A stretch of DNA of 64,000 nt, taken from assembly GCA_000611775.1 (NCBI GenBank), contig KK106983.1:623542-687541 (forward strand). The letters are read 5' to 3'. The stretch's first letter is position 1; each line of letters begins with the position of its first letter. Source of the stretch: Umbilicaria muhlenbergii. Its lineage: Eukaryota > Ascomycota > Lecanoromycetes > Umbilicariales > Umbilicariaceae. Positions 47,449-58,489 of this stretch are shown one piece after another. The position numbers and the translations under genes were made by a program. The notes under the pieces were generated by a model that was not told the DNA's origin, did no database searches, and saw only the letters and a program-made list of their open reading frames with translations.

Positions 47449-48837
47449 GATGGAGGTCTTTTGGTTGGCCTCGTAATGATGGAATAATTCAGGAAGACGG
47501 GGGAAGAATGACAAGCGGGATGAGACCACCTAACGCCTTTATACTCTACGCGATCGAATTAGCTGTGCGAATACAGTTCCACAGATGAAGCCGAAGAGTG
47601 CGCAAGTCAGTCGATACAATCAAGATAGCCAAGGTCGTATCATCGAGCAGAATTGCAAGTCTTCAATTGTCCTTCACGGTGGAAAGGGCTCCTGGCCTAG
47701 CATGTGCTCTTGTCAGCCGCTTGTAGCCGTAAGGGAGCCGTAGCCGTAAGGTAGCCGTAGCCGTAAGGTAGCCGTAGCCGTAGCCGTAGCCATAGCCGTA
47801 GCCGTAGCCGTTAAGCATGTGGCTCTCGATCAGGCCGCTCGAGCATCTTGCTGGCTCGCTGCTTGCCCGCCGTTGGCCGTCCCAAGTGGCAAGTGGCAGG
47901 GATTCCCCAGAAAGATGCTTAAAACTCCCGCGTTGGACGCAAGGCGCACGCAAGTCGAAGAGGCCGCCTTTCTGATTACGTCATGGACTGGAGTCTAAAT
48001 ATACGGTCGAGCGTACAAGGTACAGGTACCTACGCATCGCTCACCGCTGTCTTAAATACAGGGAGACCTCCCCATTCAACCCTGTACTAAGGCAAACCTG
48101 CTTGGAAAAGAATCGTGAAGCAAAGCGGGAAAGCTCGGATGGTGGGCTGTCGGCTGGGTACATCAGATCAAGGCGTGGAGCATCATCGTCGAGTATTGAT
48201 CTCCGCCTTTTCGGAGCTGAAGGGAGGTGTGATTGATGCCGTTTTCCTGCCGAGGAAGGCTCGTGACAAGTCCGATGAACTGAACAGAAGTAATGAGCAC
48301 AGCGAAATGTGCCTTTTCTCGCGAGCACCAGTCACGTAACGGTCCGTACCAAAGAGCAGCTTCAATCCACTCAGATTCCATGTTCTAGCTATTAGAGAGC
48401 CCGGGGTATCCTACAATCCATCTCAACAACAGATTCTGCACTCAAAGAGAAAAACATGCCTGCGCATGAGAGATCTATCCCGTCTTGCCCTGTCCACGCC
48501 CCGGAGAAGCGGAAAATAGATATTGCCGTGCTTTTGGGTTGACATGGGACTTGTCGCTATGTTCGTCCGAAAGGACGCTGGTGATTGTACAAGCGCCAGA
48601 GAGCGAGCTCGCGTTGCCGTGGTGAGGTGGACAAGCGGGTGCTACTCGTCGGCCACTGGTAAACCAAAGGTCGGTAAATGTACAATAGTAGAAGTGAAGG
48701 TCCTCTCCAACTGCATGCGTGCTGAAAGAAAGGTCGCGATGGAAGATGACTGTGACTCCGCCTCCTTTGCCACGCTGTAATGCCCTGCGAGCCGTAAGTC
48801 GACTCGAGGTTCGTAGCTCCCCTGCCGCCGAGAGGAT
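47449..48837. other. 1.4 kb intergenic stretch
   Basis: It lies between the aminotransferase start and the HapC stop. It holds a TAGCCG hexanucleotide repeat and short unconserved frames, one of which (47663-47953 minus) merely translates the repeat as Gly-Tyr. No gene is supported. Confidence 0.5.
47723..47812. repeat. imperfect TAGCCG hexanucleotide repeat
   Basis: About 12 imperfect units of AGCCGT, some separated by AAGG or AAGGT spacers, in non-coding DNA. The unit is not a known telomere repeat of filamentous fungi (TTAGGG). Confidence 0.85.
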
Positions 48838-50001
48838 TCAGTAAGACTCGCCGCCGGCGCCGTTGTGACTGCTGCCGACGACCGGAGGGTAGACGTTGCC
48901 GTATGGGCTGCTCTCCTGCTCGGTCGATTCGAGACCGTGCGGGCTCAAGATGTTGTTGGGACCTTCTGCTTGGCCACGGTAAGCTGCGGCGGAAGAGGAA
49001 GCATTTGGTCCACTACCAGCATTGCCACTTCCACCAGGCTGCCCCCCTTGCCCATACCCGCTGCCGGGCCGAGTCTGATTCTCGCCTCTTGCTGACTGAG
49101 TCTGCGAAATGGTTAATTACAGCGCACGGGTGGCAAGGCCCCTCTCCACGACGCATCATCAATGTCGAGAGGTCTCTTTGAGCACAGGAAGAAAGAGAAA
49201 GAGCTTACTTCTCGGTACTTGGACAGATAGATCTTCAGCGCCTCCGCGTAGTTCTCGAAGCCGAGCGATGTCATGGCGAAGAGGATATCTTCACCGTTGA
49301 CCGTTTTCCGCTTTTCTTGCTGGCACTTCTCCGACGCTGCGCCGCCGGACAAAAAAGGTCAGGTCAGATGGTCAAAAGGATGTGAAATCCGACGGAGGGG
49401 AGGGACACACCTTCGCTTGTGATGAAGGATATGAACTCGCTCACGCACTCCTGCATACATTCTTTGGCTTCCTTGGCTATTTTGGCATTCTCCGGCAGAG
49501 CTGTTTTCATGATTCGGGCCACTGGTGCGAAGTTACGAATATTAGCATCGGACCCAAGGCTATGAGGATTATTTCTAGGACCACGCTGTGGTGAAATGGA
49601 CTGCGGGGATTGGCGGGACATTGTGAGCTCTCACTGGCTACAGTGATTTGACCATAGAGAGGGAAGGGAGATAATGCTGGTGCAGATCTCGACTTCCTGA
49701 TGAATGAAAAACGGTAGGGCGCGCGTGCGAGAGGGCGCAACGGCCAGAAGCGACACCACTCTCGGCTCACATCAACATGCAGCGGCGGTGTTCAGGTACG
49801 CGCGAAACAGATGGAGACGGTGATGCATGAAGATAACCAACCATTTGCTATCGGCAGCCAACGATCCTGCTCTTTCACCTCGAACTCATAGGCTTCACGC
49901 GCTTGTGTATCTGGGTCGCGTGTATCCATCGGCTCGGAATTATCAGGAGACGGAGCTCCTTGCTCCACGTCCGTTTCTTTCGTCGGAGGGGAAGCCGACA
50001 T
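48838..50001 (-). CDS. hapC: CCAAT-binding factor subunit HapC (NF-YB / Hap3)
   Basis: The histone-fold subunit that pairs with HapE and HapB to bind CCAAT boxes. Four exons, 50001-49842, 49521-49411, 49336-49209 and 49101-48838, give 220 residues. A disordered acidic N-terminus leads to the conserved [11 protein letters not shown], joined across a 320 bp intron to [20 protein letters not shown]. The histone fold follows: [54 protein letters not shown]. The C-terminus is Gly/Ser/Asn-rich and ends NGAGGESY. Exon 1 was assigned because [10 protein letters not shown] is the signature segment preceding the histone fold. A second in-frame ATG at 49621, inside the long intron, opens a different N-terminus. 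HapC senses redox in Aspergillus through core cysteines; ECMQEC and KCQQ are present here. Confidence 0.95.
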
Positions 50002-52546
50002 GATGTATATGCCCACCTTGCAGCGGGCAGGCACTTCTCGACGATTCGTTGGCTGCTCCGCTGGCGATGGTGCGGCCGGCCACGTCACAGTTGGCTCGGG
50101 TCTGACCTCGACTGCAGCTCTGCGTCGACGTGCGTCACGCTGGGCAGCTTTGTTGCTTCACGACCGCCTAGGAAGCAACGGTCTCCGGAGAAGACGCGCC
50201 GAAGCTTATGGTTACAGACGAGCTACTGCGGCGCGGGACCAGCTAGCATGGACGGGCGATGCAGACGGTGACGAGGATCTGCTTCTGGGAGCACCCGAGG
50301 GATGGTGTCACGAATGCTAAGGCCGGTGCTAAAGTCAATTGCCCGTTGCGATGGGGACCGACGAGAAAGCGGATACGAGCAGTGTCACGGGCAGGGTCGC
50401 GACGCCTGTTGCTGGGGAAGTGGGGTGGTACGAGGGCGATTGGGCCGTCAGGAGATTGGACTCGGAGATCTCGAAGAACAGGGCTTCGGGGGCGACGTAA
50501 GTGGATCAGTCCAGTGTCTTGCGCGCATGAAGCTTCACTAAGATACTCACGAGTCACCGGTGGGTAGCGGCGCGACTATCGGTGGGTTTCGCAGGTGCGC
50601 AAGAGCCTTGCCGTGGCTTAGGCGCAAACGGGGAGGGAGAGGAGTCAGAAGCGCACAACGCAAAGGGCGAGGACTGAGGTCGGGAGTAGCGGTCGTCCTG
50701 ATTGGGGGGGGGGCCGGGATGTTTGGGGAAGCAATCCAATCCACTGGGCCCGGTCCACCAGAGGGTCGTAGTTCAGCTGCAGCGGTTCCCAAGGTTACTC
50801 CAGACACCGCAACGGGAAAGGCGTCCTTTAGGCCCGACGGACGCGCCCTGCTCTGTTCACGCTGGACGAGTTCGACGACACGCCCGGGGACGGGCAAGGG
50901 GAAGGGAGCGGGCGGACTCGTACGAGTGTTGTGCGCACGACGACCGGCCAGCATGCAAGTGGCAACAAGCCAACGAGGCGGCGAGCCCAGCGACAGTTGC
51001 GGGAGAGCGACGATGGCGCTAGGTAACTTCTCGAAGATCGCCCGGCCGAAGCAGCGGAAGCTTGGCATCGCCGCGGGGGTCTCCCTGGAGCCCTGCAGCA
51101 GTCGGCCGAAATGCGGGATGGGCCTTCCAATCGGCCGCGGGCGAGGACATGAGCAGTGCTAGGGCTTGCTGGCTGGCGTGCTTCATTCTACGACGCCGCA
51201 ATCGAAATGATCAATGAATTATTCATGACTCGGAGTATGTCTACAGAGTGGCATTGGCCGTGAATTCTTGACGCGTGACCAATCATCGCCCGCGCCTTAT
51301 CAACAATGCCTGAAGCAGACAAGCAGTCCCACGTTTTCATGTGCAAGGTGGGGGCCGAGGGCTGAGGTATCATCAACAGCCCGAGCCCATCACATGCGCC
51401 ATGCTCCATTGCGCCCACCTCGAACTCCTCGCGCGCAGAATGCGAGCTCGGGCAATTCTCGCACGCGTACGTCTGGTCAGCCTTGGGGTTGCAGTCGATT
51501 CGCGGTGCAAGCCGTGCCAAGGCCTGCTCTCTCCACGTCCCCTGACGAGCCACCCACGTAATTTCTAAGCAAGGTGGGGCGGCTGCCGCAATCTCATGCT
51601 CAGGGCTGATCGTGGAATCGTGAATCGTGATGGACTGTCTGTCTTATCGAGCAGCTGAGCTCCTAGCCCGGGTTTTTGACCGGGCTCGAAATAGGGAGGC
51701 GGGCCGGAATCCTCATGAGTTCGTGCATTATTGCCGCTCGTCCCTCCTTCGTCGTGGCTGGCCACCCTGGCAGTGTGGTCGTACAGATCGCAGATTCTTC
51801 AAAGGCGCCTACAGCTATGCTATGTGATTCATCGGACGTACATTCATCGGAGCGCGATGCCAAAACCGAGTTCGCAGCATGTGCCGGTGTTGACATCGAG
51901 TACCGTCTGGACGTGACGTTGCGGCGTCCAGTCAGCAGCGGCCTTTGGCTGGTACCTTACTTTGCCCCATCCGACACCTTATCCTATGACTGAACCGCCC
52001 ACGGACCCCACAGAAGACGTTGCATTACCGGCGGGTCAGTGAGTTAGGCGTCGGCCTTTAGTTAACGCTGCAGGTGCAGGCATGGTGGGGAGCCTTGCGA
52101 AAGCAGTGCCAACTCAGTGCAGCCACACCTTATGCAGCCCCAATGTGAATATGCATGACTAAGGCTTTCACGAATCGTGAGAGCTTATTGGCCGTAGGGG
52201 AGCATCTTGACGTACTGAGGGCGCTGAATGTGGCTGCTGCTGCAAAGCTAGCCTCACAGCTCCCCTCGAGCGCTGTAGTGGTTCAGAGGTTAGGCAGGAC
52301 TGCAGATTTCGGAACTCTGGCCCCCCATCCGAACGGCCTTCTTTTCAGCCATTTTTAGATGGGGCACCACATTGATTCGACGGCCACGTTTTGCCCATCG
52401 AGATACCCGGCTTGCATCGAACTTGCAGCTGTCAGAGCAGCCCTGAAACGCCCAGCATCCATTCCGGGTCCGTGAGACCTCCTCCGAACCGATCCTGTTT
52501 GACAAGCATGCAAACACCGAAAACCGTTGTCGGCAGTGATGGCGTT
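50002..52546. other. 2.5 kb stretch without recognisable genes
   Basis: It lies upstream of HapC and downstream of prefoldin 2. The left half (50.0-51.2 kb) is GC-rich with a ten-G run at 50705-50714, and both strands hold overlapping frames of 100-200 codons with no recognisable motifs, typical of GC-rich non-coding DNA. A short perfect hairpin (AGCCCGG/CCGGGCT, 665-686 of 51 kb) occurs at 51665-51686. It may include the HapC promoter or a non-coding RNA; neither can be shown. Confidence 0.45.
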
Positions 52547-53193
52547 CTACTGCTGAACAACCTGGATATTGTTCTTTTTCTAAATTTTTCGTTTTGTCAG
52601 CATACTCTATCCGGAAGGTAAGGCCATTCGGTCTTGAGACCACGTTGGGATATCGGTATGCGCATGGCAGACACTCAGCTCACCTTCCACTTCTCCATCT
52701 CATCTTGTTGACGCTTATATTGCTTCAAAAGCTCGTTCAAGACCTTCTTTAGCCCCTCCGAGTTCGTCTTCAGAGCGGGCACGACATCCTTCACCGTTCT
52801 TTCAGCCAGCACACCGTTAACCATGCGGAAGCATTTCCGATCTTGAGGTAAGGGCTCTAGTGTCTCGAGCACGAGCCTATGCAAAGCAGCAGAATAGCGG
52901 TAAGCATGTGGAATAGGTGGTGTAATGCTCTCAAGGGCGATGTTGACCAATGTCGGAACGAGGAGCACTCCTAGAGGCTTCCTAATCATAAATCATGGGA
53001 GGTTTACTTATGTTCTTCCGTCTCCTGCTCAACATCACCAATCTTTTGGGCAATCTGCTGCAGGCTGTTCTTATAGCTTGAATACTGCAGTTGCAGCTCT
53101 TCAGACACAAATCAGTGATAGGTTCAATTCTGGGAGGCCAGCAACACCAAACGAACCTTGTTGCTTCTTTACTGTGATCTGTTGTTGCGCCAT
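52547..53193 (-). CDS. GIM4: prefoldin subunit 2 (Gim4)
   Basis: A beta-type subunit of the hexameric chaperone that passes nascent actin and tubulin to CCT. Four exons, 53193-53157, 53098-53008, 52876-52684 and 52579-52547, give 117 residues. Start MAQQQITVKKQQ, then ELQLQYSSYKNSLQQIAQKI and DVEQETEEHK (first coiled-coil helix), LVLETLEP, RKCFRMVNGVLAERTVKDV (the beta-hairpin, hallmark of the subunit) and LNELLKQYKRQQDEMEKWK (second helix). The last exon is only 33 bases and supplies KKNNIQVVQQ, the usual fungal ending. If intron 3 is kept, the frame ends after two more codons (VS). It is divergent from CMC2, with 186 bases between starts. Confidence 0.93.
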
Positions 53194-53379
53194 TATGAGT
53201 TGGATAGGTTGGAGGCTCTGCGCCGAGCTGAGATTCCCACCCGTAGGGCTGCGGTAAATGCCGCATTGGATCCATCCCTGCCGTTCGAGATCAGCGTCTC
53301 GAAGACTGACACCACCTTATCAATCCCTACCACTGGCCACCTGCGGCAGTCTCACTGTGCCAATAGAACGCTGTTCACC
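53194..53379. promoter_or_regulatory. shared divergent promoter region, GIM4 / CMC2
   Basis: 186 bases between two divergent ATGs; the most compact bidirectional promoter in the window. No specific element is claimed. Confidence 0.5.
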
Positions 53380-53706
53380 ATGCATCCGCATCTTCATACC
53401 AAAGACAATAGAGGTAAGTTCCGTCGTCGAATCCACCCCACCAAACCGCCACCACAGCAACCCGTACCGAACAAAACCCTCATGCTCTTTTCGATAGGTT
53501 GCGAAGCCGTCATGCAAATTCTCGACGAATGCCACGCCCGCGGCTTCTTATACAAAGCGATCGGAATGTGTAACGGCGCCAAGCGTGACGTGAACATGTG
53601 CCTGAGGGCTGAGAGACTGGAGCGGACGAAGAAGAACCGAGAGCAGGCGAAGAAGGAGAGGGAGAAGATCAAGGCCGTTTGGAAAGAGATTGATGCGAAC
53701 TCATAG
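53380..53706 (+). CDS. CMC2: COX assembly mitochondrial protein 2 (Cmc2), twin CX9C
   Basis: An intermembrane-space protein needed for cytochrome c oxidase assembly. Exons 53380-53413 and 53498-53706 join in phase 1 across an 84 bp GTAAGT...TAG intron; 80 residues. The start MHPHLHTKDN is diagnostic. Both CX9C motifs are exact: CEAVMQILDEC and CNGAKRDVNMC, with HARGF between them, the substrate pattern for Mia40 oxidation. The tail is a charged helix (ERTKKNREQAKKERE) and ends WKEIDANS. Reading through the intron stays open but inserts an unrelated Pro-rich segment, so splicing is required for the known fold. Coding-strand composition is C-rich in the intron and G-rich towards the stop. Confidence 0.94.
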   Translation: MHPHLHTKDNRGKFRRRIHPTKPPPQQPVPNKTLMLFSIGCEAVMQILDECHARGFLYKAIGMCNGAKRDVNMCLRAERLERTKKNREQAKKEREKIKAVWKEIDANS

Positions 53707-54050
53707 TGTATGCTTGGGGTTTGGAGATTGGACGTTGTGGTTTACGCGCTGGGAAGGACTCGGGGCAGCGCGGGGACGAGAAGGGTGGGAGGTGGTCTAG
53801 ATTATGGGATCTGCATTGAGAAGGGCATAGCGTTTGGAGTTCAGGTGCTACGACTTGGTTTTTGGGGCCCTGCGCATGATGATGCGGGGCCGACTCTATT
53901 CTCTGAGGTCGAGACTGGCATATATGCCTGCGAGTTCCTGGAGTTATCACATACATTGGTGATCTCATGCTGCGACAGACACGCTCAAATGGTTTGAATA
54001 CTGCATTATCCAGCTCCTCTAGCACCACAGCGTGCGCATGTCAACTCCTG
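53707..54050. other. convergent intergenic region
   Basis: 344 bases between the stops of CMC2 and UTP23. G-rich on the plus strand at its left end. No gene seen. Confidence 0.55.
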
Positions 54051-55135
54051 CTAGCTACTCACTCCATCGCTACCGTGACCTATCTCGACGAGCTCGCTGA
54101 TAAGGCCCGGTTTATGCTTGCGCTTTCTCTTCCTCTTCGCCGGCGTATTATCCGTCCCATCGGCTGAGGCCTCGATAATGTTTGAATCGACTGCAGGTAG
54201 GCTTCCTAAATCGACCTCTCCCTTATCCGTCTTCTTCAAACCGCTCTCATTGTAGCTTTCTGCCTCTGGTTGAGACTTCTCCTTCTTAGGCTTTTTTACA
54301 CTGAGCGGATTCGGCCCCTTTGGCCCCCTCGCCTTTCTCTTCTTCGCCACTCTCTCCACATTGTCTTCACCCCCAGGCGGTGACGCGTTCGCACTTCCAG
54401 TAACCTTCCCAGTATCCACCTCGTCTTCGGCCTCCCTCTTCCTCTTCACCCCACTTAGATTCCTCCCCTTCAGCCCAGCTCTAAACTTTCCCCTCTCCAC
54501 TCCTTCCCTAACCCCTACGCTTCCCTCCGCCATTGGTTCCATGACCATTACACTCCTCTTGACGTACACCAACGGCACCCCTGGTGTATCTCGAAGCTTT
54601 CTTCGGACATCGTCTTCCTGGCTTGCGACGACATATCTGTTCTTATTTGTATGGGAGCCTTTCGGATCCACAACACTAGAGAGACACTCGAGAGTAGAGA
54701 GGGGTTGTTCTAGAGTATGATGGCTGCAGCGCCGGCGTTCGAAGGTTTTGGCAAGGGTGATAAGGGCTTCTTTTTGTGCAGGAGGAACTTCGGAAAGGGT
54801 ATATAGATGGCGTATCGAACACTGCGTTATCACTGAGAAACCCGTCGAGCTACTAGTCAGCGAAAGCGATGGGGTTGACAAAGGTACAGTAGGGCCGTAC
54901 TTGGCTTTGCCTTGCCGTGAAGAGTGCGCTCAAGGCCCGCGACAAGGTCCATGCTGAAACGATTAGTGTCCTGGATCATCTGCGCATCCACTAGGAAAGT
55001 GCTGTTAGCCAGTGTGGAAGGTTTAGTGTAGGTGAACAGCATCATACCGAGCACTTGATATGGCTCTCGGAAGCCGAATGTAAGGCCATACTGCTGCATG
55101 AGCTTGCGATACTGCTTCGAACGTTTTCCCCTCAT
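54051..55135 (-). CDS. UTP23: rRNA-processing protein Utp23
   Basis: A PIN-domain-like protein of the small-subunit processome, needed for 18S rRNA processing and release of snR30. Three exons, 55135-55048, 54990-54901 and 54832-54051, give 319 residues. Start MRGKRSKQYRKLMQQYGLTF, then GFREPYQVL|VDAQMIQDTNRF, LERTLHGKAKP|MITQCSIRHLY, ERRRCSHHTLEQPLSTLEC and VVDPKGSHTNKNRYVVASQ, all family hallmarks across two introns. The Cys/His set (C..RRRCSHH..C) is the zinc-binding motif of the family. The last 150 residues are basic and low complexity (KKRKARGPKGPNPLSVKKPK). The start was taken at the conserved MRGKRSKQ. Confidence 0.95.
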
Positions 55136-55638
55136 CGCGGCGACCTGTTCTATGGTTTGGTCTGCTTCAAGGTGTCGCTGTAGTAGGCGGTCAGAGGGGT
55201 GTATCAAATAAATTGTGATACTTTCACGTCGTTCGGCAGAAAGGTTATGATCGCCGCAGGGAAGCAAGTTCTTGGCCTCCTCCACATGGGTCAGTGTGGG
55301 GCAGGGATAAATGCTTCAAGCATTGACTTTGGTGCTTGAAGGAGAACCGGAGTGCGTTCAGACTGGTGAAGCTTGTCGTGTTTATTCAAGGAGTGACCCC
55401 TCAACGCCATTTCTCGGCTCTCGCTGCTGCTCCCATAAGCCCTGACTTGACAGCAAAGGAGCCGCCAAGTACTCGGCAGCCACAGTGGCGTCTCAGCTGA
55501 TATATTGGCCCGCACCGCTTTCCAGCACCTTCCCCTCATTTTCTGATGCTTAATCTTTGAAGGCCTATATCACTCGTTCAAGAAGCGGACAGCCTTGATA
55601 GAACTTGGTTCATCCAAGACCAGACTACAGCAGAAACG
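55136..55638. promoter_or_regulatory. shared divergent promoter region, UTP23 / methyltransferase
   Basis: 503 bases between divergent starts. Short frames on the minus strand continue the UTP23 frame upstream but are not conserved. Promoter role inferred from position. Confidence 0.4.
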
Positions 55639-56607
55639 ATGGGTCTAGATTTGATGGAGCGAGTGCAGTCTTACATGCTACCGTTCCTACTCCTAATGAT
55701 TGCTGTCTATGGTCAGTATTGTGAAGTAGTCTTACCGGTTGAGCTGACAAGTGGAGCAGCGGGACTGTTCACTATATACGATTTGGTCATCGTCCAGGGG
55801 CGCCCATTAGATATCTTAAACTACTCAAAATGGCGTGATCCGATGTTTGAAAGGGCTTGGGCAGTTATAGGTGGGTCTTCTACCATCATACAAGAAGCAT
55901 TGCAGTGCACTTTGCGTTCCCAAACCCGAGTCTCATTCTTGATTTAGGCCCGAATTCGGCAAAGACGGAGGAGGACTCACCAGTACCAGCATTGGTTCAC
56001 GAAGCCTACGGCACAGTGATCGAACTCGGCCCAGGCACCGGGCAGCAGTTAGGTCGTCTGGATCCCTCCAAGATCAAGAGAATTTATGGAATTGAACCAA
56101 ACACGGCTCTGCACCCAGGATTGCGCGCTAGAATTGCTGAAGCGGGTTTGGAAAATGTCTATACTATCGTGCCATGCGGAATCGAGGACAGAGCAGAGAT
56201 GAAAAAGTATGGTATCGAAAGCGGGAGTATCGACACAGTACTCAGTATCAAGGTTCTCTGCTCTATACCGGAGCCCGAAAGAATGACACGGGATTTGTAT
56301 AGGTTGTTGAAGCCAGGGGGCCAGTTGCTCTTATCGGAGCACGTAAGGAGCAAAAACATGCTGTCGAGGCTGATTCAAGGTAGCATTTGACATCGTCGGC
56401 GAAATTACGTGTAGCTAATATTTTTCAACAGAGGTATATAATATCCCATGGCCGCACATGTTGGGAAATTGCCATCTCAACCGTCCGACCGACGAGTATC
56501 TCATGAAAGCTGGGGATTGGGATAAAGTGGATTTCTTAAAGTACAAGGACGAAAAGGACTTCGCAGTAATTCCCCATATCTGTGGCCGACTCATGAAGCC
56601 AAAGTAG
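55639..56607 (+). CDS. METTL7-like membrane-anchored methyltransferase
   Basis: A class I SAM-dependent methyltransferase (Methyltransf_11 type). Vertebrate METTL7/TMT1 proteins are ER or lipid-droplet thiol methyltransferases; the fungal substrate is unknown. Three exons, 55639-55870, 55948-56379 and 56432-56607, give 279 residues. A hydrophobic segment at residues 12-28 (MLPFLLLMIAVYG) is a likely membrane anchor. Motif I is VIELGPGTGQQLGRL, followed by IYGIEPNTALHPGLR (SAM ribose site), then GSIDTVLSIKVLCSIPEPER and LYRLLKPGGQLLLSEHVRS. The last exon, EVYNIPWPHMLGNCHLNRPT, is the conserved C-terminal cap. Divergent from UTP23. No neighbouring biosynthetic genes suggest a pathway. Confidence 0.9.
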
Positions 56608-57236
56608 CATTGTGAGGGATTGCAGCTCTGCAATGCGTTATATATCATTGAGTACTTAAGCTAGCCGGTTTTTGGTGAGGTAATCATCCTGTTGCAATCG
56701 AGTGGCGTTGCAAAGGCATGTTCCGCATCAGAAACTCGTTTCTTCTACCTGTCCCATCATCATCTGGTATGACCATTCGTGTCATTTGATGTCCCAGTCA
56801 CAACCTAAACCGCGGAGGCATAGCATGAAGGCAAAGCAGACTTGAGACGTAGCTATCCTTCATCTCGAAAAGCCTTAGGTACCCGATCTAGGGCTGCGTT
56901 CGGACTGGGGGAGGGGTAGGTATGAGAAGGTAACCCATAAGTTGCTAATAACGAAAGGAACATGGGTTAGTCTAAATGCTTTCGCTCATCCTGACCGTTG
57001 GCAGAATAGAGTATCGAACCTTGCCAGCCCCTCGTATCTCCATGAGGTTTCTTAGGGCTTCTTTCCTGTTAAGCTCCCTTCTCTTCTGCATCTTTGCAGA
57101 ACGCAGGTCTTCCTTCATTGAACGAACAAGATGATCCATAGCATCGACCACGGTACTGGCAAGATAGCCCTTGGCATTAATTCGCCGCTGCTCACGACTT
57201 CTGCGTAGAAACCAGCAAAAGTAATTCGCGGCCATT
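56608..57236. other. convergent intergenic region
   Basis: 629 bases between the methyltransferase stop and the PTC7-like stop. An 87-codon minus-strand frame (57235-56972) begins directly after the PTC7-like stop; it is Arg/Lys-rich with no recognised homologue and is not called as a gene. Confidence 0.45.
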
Positions 57237-58489
57237 TCAGCCTTTCCTTCGTCGGCATATTGCGGCTACAACGCTGATGTCATCGAGTTTACCTGCGCAT
57301 TGGGTCAGAATATGTAGATAGAGTAGTGACAAACGTAGACATACCGCCCTCCATGGCTAGACCTTCTTCGACTGCGCGCTCCATGAAAGGACTTTCAGCG
57401 AAGGGATCTTCTGCTATGACTCGAGCGGCCTTGACGAGCTCTTGGGCGACATATGGCATCCCATTGCCATTTCGATCATCGTGATCGTCGCTTACCTCTC
57501 CGCTCTCCCACTTGCGGAAGCTGTCAACGACATTCTGCACCACCTCGTGCTCCCAGAGATTGTCTACTACGCCATCTGACATGGCGAGTACAAGATCGCC
57601 TTCTTCTAAGTCAACCTTTTCCATGACCGCATTGTCCTTGGGCGTGTCCGGACTGTTTGTGCCCAGTTGACGGGGGCAATCGAACCAATGCCACTGCTCC
57701 GTAGTCTTGTAGATGACTTCCTGATGGCGAGGTCGGATCACAAGGACTTGCGAGTCCCCTAGGTTAGTCACGTACAGTATCGGCTCAGGCGAAGAATTCT
57801 TAACATGGTGGTGTAACAGCGCGGCACACGCGGTAGTGGTCCCTAGCCATTCGTTTGGAGTAGAAGTCGCTTTTATAGTTTGCTCGTACGCTCGTTGTAA
57901 GTACTCCACAGGATTGGGTTCGGCGGTATGATCCATTGTTGAGTTTACAGAGGTATCTCGTTCCGCTTCCAGCGCCCAGAAATGGAGGATCAGTCTCGAC
58001 CACAGCCTATAAGATTCAGCCCTTCGCACATTTACAGGGCATGAAACAGCCTGACACCTACGCAGCATGACCCTTGGGCTTAGTAGCCCATGCTCCAACG
58101 CCATCATTGGCTCCTATGAAATTGTCTCCTGCCAGAACAGCATCGTCGCCGTTCGTGATGCCCCTTATCATCTTCCCACCCACGTAAGACCGCCGGTCCC
58201 TGCTCTTATTATGCGTACTCAAAGGGTCGGAGAAGGAACCGGAAGGCGGCGACACGAAGGGAGGCGGAAAAGGCCGCGACGGTCTTTTCGCGAAAAGAGC
58301 GTAACCCGTGTTAAAGTAGAATGGCGATCTCGGCTTCTGGTTGAGTGCCTCGTCTGGCAGCGGAGTTGTTGTGCCACCGCGGTTGGGTGTCTCCGAAGAC
58401 ACCCATCGTCGGGAAGGCCTTTGCAAATGGCGAGCGGAAATGCTCGACAGGATACCTGGATACAAAAGCAACGACCTCGAGCTGTGCAT
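57237..58489 (-). CDS. PTC7: mitochondrial PP2C-type phosphatase, Ptc7 / Azr1 family
   Basis: Ptc7 dephosphorylates mitochondrial targets, including the coenzyme Q biosynthesis protein Coq7 in yeast. Three exons, 58489-58062, 58006-57345 and 57292-57237, give 381 residues. The first 30 residues are basic and hydroxylated (MHSSRSLLLYPGILSSISAR), a likely mitochondrial presequence. PP2C/SpoIIE motifs follow: GANDGVGAWA (metal Asp), EWLGTTTACAALL, YVTNLGDSQVLVIR, EGDLVLAMSDGVVDNLWEHE, and the final LDDISVVAAI supplied by a 56-base last exon. Intron 1 is 55 bp and opens with an in-frame TAG, so retention would truncate the protein rather than make a membrane isoform as in yeast. The ATG was chosen as the first in frame; upstream frame has only a TTG. 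Confidence 0.93.

Noticed and set aside
47663-47953. Minus-strand frame with a Gly-Tyr repeat
   Set aside because: The repeat is only a translation of the TAGCCG microsatellite; flanking residues show nothing.
50547-51162. Overlapping frames of 170-200 codons on both strands
   Set aside because: GC-rich DNA has few stops; no motifs, no preferred strand, so not called as genes.
51665-51686. Perfect 7-base hairpin AGCCCGG / CCGGGCT
   Set aside because: Short stems of this size are expected by chance in GC-rich DNA; no gene end lies beside it.
56972-57235. 87-codon minus-strand frame right after the PTC7-like stop
   Set aside because: Basic, unrecognised, in the expected 3' UTR of the phosphatase gene, and no codon bias like its neighbours.
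58007-58061. Yeast-style intron retention in PTC7
   Set aside because: Here the retained intron stops at once (TAG as the next codon), so it could not give the membrane isoform known from yeast.
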